Shown: piece after piece, positions 1 to 5,099 of the stretch | Numbering within the stretch: position 1 is the first letter of the stretch | Layout of the letters: the number at the start of each line of letters is the position of its first letter | Assembly (NCBI GenBank): GCA_937890355.1 | Contig: CALACW010000114.1 | Span: 1-5,643 of the forward strand | DNA from: CALACW01 sp002431305 | GTDB taxonomy: Bacteria > Bacillota > Clostridia > Oscillospirales > Acutalibacteraceae | Length of the DNA: 5,643 nucleotides | Direction: 5' to 3' | Notes under the pieces: generated by a model | What the model was told of the DNA's origin: nothing | Seen by the model: the letters and a program-made list of their open reading frames with translations, nothing else | Databases searched by the model: none | Made by a program: the position numbers and the translations under genes

Positions 1-25
1 AACAATAAAAAATGCCGTCAAAATG

Positions 26-55
26 CTGACGACATAATAGGTATTATGTTGTAAA
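26..55 (+). repeat. Left inverted repeat / putative recombination site (core GG)
   Basis: The core is ACATAATA-GG-TATTATGT (32-49), a palindrome with 8-bp arms around a GG dinucleotide at 40-41. The inner arm (42-55) is identical to the inner arm of the right site. The outer arm (26-39) matches the inner one at 11 of 14 positions. The 24 bases 32-55 recur perfectly inverted at 267-290. Short dyads around a 2-bp core resemble crossover sites of serine recombinases, but this assignment is inference. Confidence 0.7.
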
Positions 56-68
56 GTTACGGCAATTA

Positions 69-105
69 AAAATAAAACCCGCTCTGTATGTCTCAAAAAC
101 AGAGC
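69..105 (-). terminator. Terminator-like hairpin on the minus strand, inside the invertible segment
   Basis: A 7-bp perfect stem, GCTCTGT (81-87) with ACAGAGC (99-105), has an 11-nt loop. Read on the minus strand it is followed by GGGTTTTATTTTT, a Rho-independent-type tail; on the plus strand no U-tract follows. In the sequenced orientation it faces away from the LRR gene; after inversion it would lie just ahead of the gene in the terminating direction. Confidence 0.5.
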
Positions 106-106
106 A

Positions 107-146
107 GAAAAACAAAGCCTTTTTTCTCAATTTTGAAAAAGGGCTT
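107..146 (-). terminator. Second terminator-like hairpin on the minus strand, inside the invertible segment
   Basis: A 12-bp stem (115-126 with 135-146, one T-G wobble) has an 8-nt loop. On the minus strand it runs into TGTTTTTCT. The stem is U/A-rich at its loop end, so it is weaker than a classic terminator. It lies directly upstream, in minus-strand reading, of the hairpin at 81-105, making a tandem pair. Confidence 0.4.
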
Positions 147-196
147 ATTTGCCTTGCATTATTTTAACAGTTTTACATATTTATATTGTATTTTAC

Positions 197-225
197 TTGC
201 AATCTTTACTAGTTTCAGTTATACT
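197..225 (+). promoter_or_regulatory. Predicted sigma-A-type promoter for the LRR gene, inside the inverted repeats
   Basis: A -35-like TTGCAA (197-202) and a -10-like TATACT (220-225) are separated by exactly 17 bp, which predicts a start near 232 and a leader of about 88 nt. The -10 matches consensus at 5 of 6 positions and the -35 at 4 of 6. It is the best promoter match I found in the segment on either strand, and it points at the gene at 320. Its place between the inverted repeats means inversion would disconnect it from the gene. Confidence 0.55.
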
Positions 226-266
226 TATACCGTAACGGCAATTAATTACACACATGCCGTTTTGTA

Positions 267-296
267 TTTACAACATAATACCTATTATGTTGCAAA
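267..296 (-). repeat. Right inverted repeat / putative recombination site (core CC)
   Basis: A 30-bp palindrome with 14-bp arms matching at 13 of 14 positions around CC at 281-282. Its first 24 bases are the perfect reverse complement of 32-55. The arms are nearly symmetric, so the central dinucleotide (CC here, GG at the left site) is what gives the two sites opposite polarity, as needed for inversion instead of deletion. In RNA this stretch could also form a hairpin in the leader of the LRR mRNA, just ahead of the ribosome binding site at 308-312. Confidence 0.7.
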
Positions 297-307
297 AGTA
301 AATTTAC

Positions 308-312
308 GGAGG
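308..312 (+). promoter_or_regulatory. Ribosome binding site of the LRR gene
   Basis: GGAGG lies 7 nt before the ATG at 320, a strong Shine-Dalgarno match that fixes the start. It sits outside the inverted repeats, so translation signals would not change on inversion. A 10-bp palindrome GTAAATTTAC (298-307) abuts it. Confidence 0.85.
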
Positions 313-319
313 TAAAAAA

Positions 320-3136
320 ATGGGTACATTAGGACGACGGACAATATCAATAATCATGTCCGTAATAATGGTCTTGTCATGCTTTGCAGGGATGACATTT
401 TCGGTCGGAGCAGATACAAGCGGAGATTATGAATATGAAGTACTTGATGACGGAACAATAGCATTAGTAGATTATGTTGGAGCAGATGCGGAGAAGATAG
501 AAATTCCGTCGGAACTTGACGGAAAAAAAGTTACCCAATTAGGGTCGGAAAAAATGGATGTACTCTTCAGATGTACTAAACTTAAAAGTGTAATAATACC
601 AAACAGTGTAACATCAATAGGAGATAGCGCTTTTTCTTATTGTGATACTCTTACAAGTATAACAATACCGAACAGTGTAACATCAATAGGGTATCATGCA
701 TTTAGAGGATGTACAGGACTTACCGTAATATCCATACCGAACAGTGTAACATTAATAGACGATGCTGCATTTGAAGGGTGCACAGGGCTTACCGGCATAT
801 CCATACCGAACAGTGTAACATCAATAGGCAGTTCTGTATTTGAAGGATGCACAGGGCTTACCGGTATATCTATACCGAACAGTGTAACATCAATAGGTGA
901 TTCTGTATTTGAAGGATGTTCCTGTTTAAAAGAAATAAATGTTAATAAAGATAACAAAAATTATAAATCTGTTGATGGTGTTTTATTTAACAAAAGTATG
1001 ACAGAAATTATATCATATCCCGAAGGTAAAGAAGGCGGATATGTTATACCTGACGGTGTTAAAAAAATAGATTCATATACATTTAGAAATTGTATCGGAC
1101 TTACAAGTGTGACAATCCCTGACAGTGTTACGGAAATTGAAAGTGAACGTTTTAAAGGTGCATTTTCAGGATGTACCGGACTTACAACCATTACTATACC
1201 GAACAGTGTAACTACGATAGGTAATTACACTTTTTCAGGATGCATTGGACTTACAAGTATAACGATACCGGATAGTGTTACAGAAATAAAAGAAGGTGCA
1301 TTTCAAGGATGCACCGGCCTTACGAGCATAAAAATCGGAAACGGTGTTACGGCAATAGAAGATTACGCATTTTTAGATTGTGCAGGGCTTACAAGTATAA
1401 CGATACCTGATAGTGTTGTTAAAATAGGTTCAAACAATTATAGTATAAAAAGTGCAAGCGTTGTATTTTCCGGATGTGAAAGCTTAAAGGAAATAAATGT
1501 TAACGAACACAATAAGAATTATAAATCGATTGACGGTGTTGTATTTGATAAGGATATGACTGAAATAGTAATATATCCTAATAATAAGGAAGGGGGATTT
1601 GTCATACCGGATGGTGTTAAGGAACTAGGTTTTTATGATTTCTTTGATTGCGCAGGGCTTACTAGTGTAACGATACCGGCAAGCACAACTAGGATAAGTC
1701 AAAGTGTTTTTTCCGGATGCCCTAAACTAAAAGAGATAAATGTAAATAACGATAACGAGAAATATAAATCAATTGACGGTGTTCTATTTAATAAAGACAC
1801 TACGGAAATAATAATATATCCCAAGGGTAAGGAAGGGGGATATGTTATACCTGACGGTGTTAAAGAAATAGGAAGTGCATTTTCCGGATGCAAAGTACTT
1901 ACAAGCGTTACAATACCAGACGGTGTTACAAAAATATGCAAATATGCATTTAGCGGGTGTCGTAAACTCACAAATATAATAATCCCTGACAGTGTTTCAG
2001 AAATTGAAATGTTTGCTTTTGAGAGTTGTCCTGAACTTTATAATGTAACGATACCTGCAAGTGTTAAGGAAATCGGTCAGTATGCTTTTGGAGTTCGTTC
2101 TTCTGACTCATGGAATGGTATTCCTAGTTATGAATATACAGAAGGATTTACTGTATTCGGATACCCCGGAACATATGCGGAGGAATACGCAAATAGTCAT
2201 GGATTCAAGTTCTTGGATGTGAATATTCCTTGTGAGCATAATAGCACAGTAATAATGTATGCAAAGAGCGCAACTTGTACAAAGGATGGATATTCGGGAG
2301 ATACACACTGTGGAAACTGTAATAAATTGTTCGAAAAAGGAACGGAAATAAAGGCGTTAGGGCATAAATTTGCTGACGGCAAGTGTACGGTTTGCGGTGA
2401 GGCTGACCCGAACTATACGCCGATAGAAAAGCCAACTGAAAAACCGACGGAAGTTCCCGCCGAGAAACCGACCGAAACTCCTACGGAGAAGCCGACGGAA
2501 GCACCGACAGAGAAGCCTACCGAAGCCCCCACGGAAAAGCCTACTAAGGCACCGACTGAGAAGACTACCGAGGCTCCCACCGAGAAGCCTACAGAGGTTC
2601 CGACTGAGAAGCCTACAGAGGTTCCGACTGAGAAGCCTATAGAGAAGCCCACGGAGAAGCCGACCGAAGCTCCTACGGAAAAGCCGAGCGAGACAACAAC
2701 CGAGCCGACGACAAAGGCTGATGAAAAGCTCGAATTTGCCGACAATTCAAATATAGACGGTAAGATTGACGAGGAAAACAAGAAGGTTTCGATTGTTCCG
2801 AGTGCGAGTACGGGCATAAGCCTTGACGATTTTAAGGCTATGTTTAAAGGTGCAGTAAGCGTTGCGGGAGAAAAAATTGAAAAAGTATTCAACGGTATGA
2901 AATTTACATTCAACAGCAATGAATACACATTCATTCTCAAGGGCGATACGTCGCCCGACGGTAAGATAACCGCAAAGGACGCGAGAACGATTTTAAGAAT
3001 CGCGGCGAGACTCGACAGCCCCGATGATGTTACGAAAGAGGCGGCGGATGTTGATTCCGACGGTAAAGCAACAAGCAAAGAAGCGAGAAGCGTATTAAGA
3101 TTCGCGGCAAAACTTCAAAATAAAATTTACGAATAA
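320..3136 (+). CDS. Secreted BspA-like leucine-rich repeat surface protein with dockerin-like C-terminus
   Basis: Encodes 938 residues. Residues 1-31 form a Sec signal peptide (RR, a hydrophobic stretch, likely cleavage after SVGA). Residues ~40-605 are LRR_5/BspA-type repeats of ~23 residues with the motif GCTGLTSITIPNSVTSIG, interrupted by three 47-residue cassettes (204-250, 390-436, 471-517). Residues ~609-635 (FTVFGYPGTYAEEYA) form the usual BspA-type end cap. Residues 638-692 hold six cysteines (638, 653, 664, 667, 689, 692). Residues ~700-800 are an EKPTEAPT-type linker. Residues ~801-874 form a small domain, followed by two dockerin-like calcium motifs: D876-D880-D887 and a DVDSDGKATSKE copy near the end. 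BspA-family proteins are extracellular and often bind host or microbial ligands; the ligand here is unknown. Transcription probably comes from the switchable promoter upstream. No LPXTG is present, so attachment may rely on the dockerin-like tail (inference). Confidence 0.9.
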   Translation: MGTLGRRTISIIMSVIMVLSCFAGMTFSVGADTSGDYEYEVLDDGTIALVDYVGADAEKIEIPSELDGKKVTQLGSEKMDVLFRCTKLKSVIIPNSVTSIGDSAFSYCDTLTSITIPNSVTSIGYHAFRGCTGLTVISIPNSVTLIDDAAFEGCTGLTGISIPNSVTSIGSSVFEGCTGLTGISIPNSVTSIGDSVFEGCSCLKEINVNKDNKNYKSVDGVLFNKSMTEIISYPEGKEGGYVIPDGVKKIDSYTFRNCIGLTSVTIPDSVTEIESERFKGAFSGCTGLTTITIPNSVTTIGNYTFSGCIGLTSITIPDSVTEIKEGAFQGCTGLTSIKIGNGVTAIEDYAFLDCAGLTSITIPDSVVKIGSNNYSIKSASVVFSGCESLKEINVNEHNKNYKSIDGVVFDKDMTEIVIYPNNKEGGFVIPDGVKELGFYDFFDCAGLTSVTIPASTTRISQSVFSGCPKLKEINVNNDNEKYKSIDGVLFNKDTTEIIIYPKGKEGGYVIPDGVKEIGSAFSGCKVLTSVTIPDGVTKICKYAFSGCRKLTNIIIPDSVSEIEMFAFESCPELYNVTIPASVKEIGQYAFGVRSSDSWNGIPSYEYTEGFTVFGYPGTYAEEYANSHGFKFLDVNIPCEHNSTVIMYAKSATCTKDGYSGDTHCGNCNKLFEKGTEIKALGHKFADGKCTVCGEADPNYTPIEKPTEKPTEVPAEKPTETPTEKPTEAPTEKPTEAPTEKPTKAPTEKTTEAPTEKPTEVPTEKPTEVPTEKPIEKPTEKPTEAPTEKPSETTTEPTTKADEKLEFADNSNIDGKIDEENKKVSIVPSASTGISLDDFKAMFKGAVSVAGEKIEKVFNGMKFTFNSNEYTFILKGDTSPDGKITAKDARTILRIAARLDSPDDVTKEAADVDSDGKATSKEARSVLRFAAKLQNKIYE
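638..913 (+). repeat. Tandem 69-bp LRR-coding repeats
   Basis: Four consecutive 69-bp units start at 638, 707, 776 and 845, each encoding one 23-residue LRR. The last two are nearly identical, and all share the core ACCGAACAGTGTAACAT. Such identity at DNA level points to recent duplication and permits copy-number change by recombination. More diverged units continue to about 2090. Confidence 0.85.
929..1069 (+). repeat. 141-bp interspersed cassette, copy 1 of 3
   Basis: Encodes residues 204-250, starting KEINVNKDNKNYKSVDGVLF and ending IPDGVKKI. Copies of the same length lie at 1487-1627 and 1730-1870. Such DGVLFNK inserts are a usual variant unit of BspA-type repeats. Confidence 0.85.
1487..1627 (+). 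repeat. 141-bp interspersed cassette, copy 2 of 3
   Basis: Encodes residues 390-436, from KEINVNEHNKNYKSIDGVVF to IPDGVKEL. It is the most diverged copy (EGGFVIP where the others have EGGYVIP), but with no insertion or deletion relative to them. Confidence 0.85.
1730..1870 (+). repeat. 141-bp interspersed cassette, copy 3 of 3
   Basis: Encodes residues 471-517, from KEINVNNDNEKYKSIDGVLF to IPDGVKEI. It starts only 102 bp after copy 2 ends, whereas copies 1 and 2 are separated by about 417 bp. Confidence 0.85.
2420..2720 (+). repeat. Thr/Pro/Glu linker-coding repeats
   Basis: Low-complexity repeats encode EKPTEAPT, EKPTEVPT and EKPTETPT variants. Within them a 24-bp unit encoding EKPTEVPT occurs twice in a row with identical DNA (about 2582-2629). 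This is a flexible extracellular linker between the LRR/Cys region and the dockerin-like tail, and is prone to length variation. Confidence 0.85.
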
Positions 3137-3144
3137 AATAGCAG

Positions 3145-3181
3145 ACCGGGACTTGATTAAAAAAACAAGTCCCGGTTTTTT
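3145..3181 (+). terminator. Rho-independent terminator of the LRR gene
   Basis: A perfect 10-bp stem, CCGGGACTTG (3146-3155) with CAAGTCCCGG (3166-3175), has an A-rich 10-nt loop and is followed by six T (3176-3181). It begins 9 bp after the LRR stop codon. On the minus strand the hairpin is followed only by an interrupted T-run (TCTGCTATTTTATT), so it may weakly stop the convergent deacetylase transcript too. Confidence 0.92.
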
Positions 3182-3189
3182 ACATGATT

Positions 3190-3246
3190 AAAATAAAGTA
3201 TTCGTCTTTTTTTAAGAAACTATTTGTAATAATCGAATTTTATTTT
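3190..3246 (-). terminator. Possible weak AT-rich terminator for the deacetylase operon
   Basis: An imperfect inverted repeat pairs AAAATAAA...TTCG (3190-3204) with CGAATTTTATTTT (3234-3246), just downstream of the deacetylase stop on the minus strand. The stem is AT-rich and has a long loop, so function is doubtful; the convergent hairpin at 3145-3181 is the alternative. Confidence 0.2.
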
Positions 3247-3250
3247 AAAA

Positions 3251-4201
3251 TTATCTTTCCGGCAGTTGGGTCAGCGCTCTGAATTCGTACCCCTGTTCTC
3301 TTGCCTTATCGATTATTTCGGGCAGGGCGGCGGCGTTGTCGGGGGATATCGAGTGCAGTAAAATCACCGCGCCCGGGTGGAATCTCGCCGAAACAGTTTC
3401 GACCGCGTAGTCCTTGCCTTTCTGATTGTCAAGGTCCCAGTCGGAGTATGCAAGCGACCAAAATACAGACGTGTAGCCGAGCGAGGAAACGAGGTCGAGC
3501 GCGCAGTCGGAGTATTCGCCCTTTGGAAAACGGAAATAAAGCGCGCTGTAACCGAAATGCTCCCTTAAATAGTCGTCGAACGCCTTTATCTCGTCCTTCA
3601 TTTTCGTACGAGAAATTTCGTCCATAGACGGGTGTGTGTTCGTATGATTGCCGACAATGTGTCCGTCGTTTATCGCGCGGGCGATAATGTCGGGATTCTG
3701 CTGAATTTCGTGAAGCGTGCAGAAGAAAGCGGCTGGGACATTCTTTTCCTTCAAAACGTCGAGAATTTTCATCGTGCAGCCGTTTTCGTAACCGCAGTCG
3801 AACGTCAGATACATAACCTTTCGCTTTGTAACAGTATCGAGCGTTACCGCGTCGAAATTTTTTTCGTCAAAATATTTCTGCGCGTTTTTCGATATGTCGT
3901 TCGCCTCGCCGTCCTTTGCGGCTCCGAATGAGTGACATATTTTTTCTGTCGAAAGTCCTCTCGAATTGTCGGGGTCGGAAACCGTGAAATTCCTTTTTTC
4001 CAGAGGCTTGAAACCCGTGAACGTCTCGTCGGTTCCCGTGTTTGCGCCCTTTACTACTTTTTCGTCCTTTTTCTGAGTTTGTGTTACGGACGTACGGTTA
4101 TCCTTTTCGCCTGTAACTTTTTCATTTGCGCTTTTTTTATCGCACGACGCGAGAGAAAACAGAAGAAGTATAGAAAGCGTTAACGCGGTAATTTTTTTCA
4201 T
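3251..4201 (-). CDS. Lipoprotein polysaccharide deacetylase, PdaA-like (NodB/CE4 family)
   Basis: Encodes 316 residues. The N-terminus MKKITALTLSILLLFSLASC has a lipobox LASC, predicting lipidation at C20 and anchoring on the outer face of the membrane. Residues ~21-70 are a polar, Lys/Thr-rich spacer. The NodB deacetylase domain spans ~128-312: motif 1 TFDCGYEN (133-140), motif 2 HTNTHP (186-191), motif 3 RFPKGEYS (224-231), DWDLDNQKG (254-262) and LLHSISPDNA (281-290). The TFDxGYEN and SxxDNA signatures are those of PdaA-type enzymes, which de-N-acetylate N-acetylmuramic acid of peptidoglycan; the exact substrate here is inferred. The second Asp of the classic TFDD motif is Cys136 (Asn in B. 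subtilis PdaA, as I recall it), so metal binding probably rests mainly on H186 and H190. The start is set by GGAGG at 4208-4212, 6 nt before the ATG. Probably co-transcribed with the small gene upstream. Confidence 0.9.
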   Translation of the reverse strand: MKKITALTLSILLLFSLASCDKKSANEKVTGEKDNRTSVTQTQKKDEKVVKGANTGTDETFTGFKPLEKRNFTVSDPDNSRGLSTEKICHSFGAAKDGEANDISKNAQKYFDEKNFDAVTLDTVTKRKVMYLTFDCGYENGCTMKILDVLKEKNVPAAFFCTLHEIQQNPDIIARAINDGHIVGNHTNTHPSMDEISRTKMKDEIKAFDDYLREHFGYSALYFRFPKGEYSDCALDLVSSLGYTSVFWSLAYSDWDLDNQKGKDYAVETVSARFHPGAVILLHSISPDNAAALPEIIDKAREQGYEFRALTQLPER

Positions 4202-4231
4202 TTCGAGCCTCCGGGATTAATTTACTTAATT

Positions 4232-4423
4232 TTACATCATCGACGAAACGCCGTCAATTATATCGTTGATTTTTTTTACCGCTTTATCGGCGGTTTTTTT
4301 AACTTTTTTCTTTGTTGATAAAGAGCTTGAAGATGAAACCGCGGAGCCTATCATAGCCGCCGTACCGCCGACTGCCATTACCGCGCCGACGCCTTTCATA
4401 ATGTTTTCGATTTTTTTAGTCAT
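4232..4423 (-). CDS. Small conserved-looking protein of unknown function
   Basis: Encodes 63 residues from the preferred ATG at 4423. An in-frame ATG at 4432 would add MII, but it abuts the AAAGG ribosome binding site (4433-4437), which is correctly spaced (9 nt) for 4423. Residues ~9-29 (MKGVGAVMAVGGTAAMIGSAV) are Gly/Ala-rich and hydrophobic. A Ser run follows (30-35), then a Lys-rich, probably amphipathic helix (37-60, KKKVKKTADKAVKKINDIID). Small proteins of this general shape are common in Clostridia, but I cannot assign a function. It lies 30 bp upstream of the deacetylase on the same strand with no terminator between, so it probably leads that operon. Membrane association is inferred from the hydrophobic stretch. 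Confidence 0.65.
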   Translation of the reverse strand: MTKKIENIMKGVGAVMAVGGTAAMIGSAVSSSSSLSTKKKVKKTADKAVKKINDIIDGVSSMM

Positions 4424-4485
4424 TATAATCATCCTTTCGTTTTTTTATTATTTTTCCGAACATGTGCGTAAATATACGGTTGTAC

Positions 4486-4514
4486 TTGAAAAATAATAAA
4501 AAAAATGGTACTAT
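4486..4514 (+). promoter_or_regulatory. Predicted promoter for the gtrA-like / yhaM-like genes
   Basis: TTGAAA (4486-4491), a 17-bp spacer and TACTAT (4509-4514) with an extended -10 TGG (4506-4508) predict a start near 4521. The -35 has 4 of 6 and the -10 4 of 6 consensus bases, helped by the TGn element. It lies in the 121-bp divergent gap; I found no clear promoter for the minus-strand operon there. Confidence 0.55.
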
Positions 4515-4544
4515 ATAAAATAAGTTATTTTAAGGAAGATGAAT

Positions 4545-5099
4545 ATGAAAAAACTGTATGATAAAATTATGCAATTAAAATTTATGCAGAAACTGATGGA
4601 AAAATCTTTTTTTCAGAAAGTTTTGAGTTATGAATTCATTATTTACGTTGTTTTCGGCGTGCTTACGACCCTCGTAAATTTCGTTATAAGCTATATATGC
4701 AATAAAATTTTCGGTTACGGCATTATAAAAGAATTTATATTGTTTTCAAAGACGATTAAATTCAGCTGGGTATACGTTACGAATATAATTTCGTGGGTCG
4801 GTGCGGTTTTATTCGCTTACTTTACGAACAAGGCGTTCGTTTTCGAGGTCAAAGACTGGTCGCCTAAAGTCGTAGCACGCGAGATGGTCTCGTTCTTTTC
4901 CGCGCGTATAGTTTCGCTTCTTGCGTTCGACCTCGGATTCTTCGCGATAGTTTACAATATATTTATTAAAATAGGAGTCGGCGACGGCGCGTCGTACTGG
5001 ATTGCGAAAATCGCCGCGGCTGTATTTACAGTATTATTCAATTATGTGTTCAGTAAATTTATTATATTTAAAAAGAAAAACAGTGAGGATAAATCATGA
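4545..5099 (+). CDS. GtrA-family integral membrane protein
   Basis: Encodes 184 residues. The preferred start is the ATG at 4545, 8 nt after AAGGA (4532-4536); an in-frame ATG at 4539 touches the ribosome binding site. Four predicted membrane segments lie at about 31-52, 75-99, 115-139 and 151-175. The motif YFTNKAFVF (92-100) and the preceding WVGAVLFA are typical of GtrA (PF04138), and the end FNYVFSKFIIFKKK also fits. GtrA-like proteins take part in cell-surface polysaccharide or teichoic acid glycosylation, probably by moving lipid-linked sugars across the membrane; the sugar cannot be told here. No glycosyltransferase partner is visible. A basic N-terminus of about 28 residues precedes the first membrane segment. 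It overlaps the next gene by ATGA (5096-5099), implying translational coupling. Confidence 0.85.
   Translation: MKKLYDKIMQLKFMQKLMEKSFFQKVLSYEFIIYVVFGVLTTLVNFVISYICNKIFGYGIIKEFILFSKTIKFSWVYVTNIISWVGAVLFAYFTNKAFVFEVKDWSPKVVAREMVSFFSARIVSLLAFDLGFFAIVYNIFIKIGVGDGASYWIAKIAAAVFTVLFNYVFSKFIIFKKKNSEDKS

Larger units (their letters stand above)
26..296. promoter_or_regulatory. Putative invertible promoter segment (phase-variation switch) upstream of LRR surface protein
   Basis: Seen: bases 32-55 and 267-290 are perfect reverse complements (24/24) separated by 211 bp. The segment between them carries a promoter directed at the LRR gene and two hairpins with U-tracts on the other strand. The right repeat ends 17 bp before the GGAGG of the LRR gene. 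Known: invertible promoters bounded by inverted repeats of about 20 bp control surface polysaccharides in Bacteroides and the cell wall protein CwpV and flagella in Clostridioides difficile. Inferred: recombination between the repeats flips about 240 bp and toggles the surface protein; the sequenced state is ON. Alternatives are a miniature transposon-like element with terminal inverted repeats, or two copies of a regulator operator. No recombinase gene is visible in the window. This whole 1-319 stretch contains no convincing gene. Confidence 0.6.

Noticed and set aside
88..315. Open frame of 75 codons across the promoter and right repeat
   Set aside because: It has no ribosome binding site, runs through the promoter, hairpins and palindrome, and its product is low-complexity Tyr/Phe/Leu-rich with no family resemblance.
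371..385. Possible lipobox in the LRR protein signal peptide (VLSC, C21)
   Set aside because: Leu at the -2 position is atypical and a better signal peptidase I site (SVGA before D32) follows; simple secretion is preferred.
694..1971. Several minus-strand frames within the LRR region
   Set aside because: They are shadows of the LRR repeats; they show the same periodicity and no start signals.
638..2090. CRISPR-like repeat array
   Set aside because: The regular repeats are coding, 69 bp apart in one open frame, and translate to LRR units; there are no unique spacers.
2413..3078. Minus-strand open frame of 221 codons with SVGFSVGAS repeats
   Set aside because: It is the antisense shadow of the Thr/Pro/Glu linker; the repeats merely mirror the 12-bp periodicity of the sense gene.
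3301..4183. Plus-strand frames opposite the deacetylase
   Set aside because: They lack ribosome binding sites and family motifs; the minus strand has a full set of NodB motifs and a lipobox.
4278..4300. Hairpin ACCGC/GCGGT followed by seven T on the plus strand
   Set aside because: It lies antisense inside the small protein gene, with short 5-bp arms; the T-runs are explained by Lys codons on the coding strand and no plus-strand transcript needs ending here.
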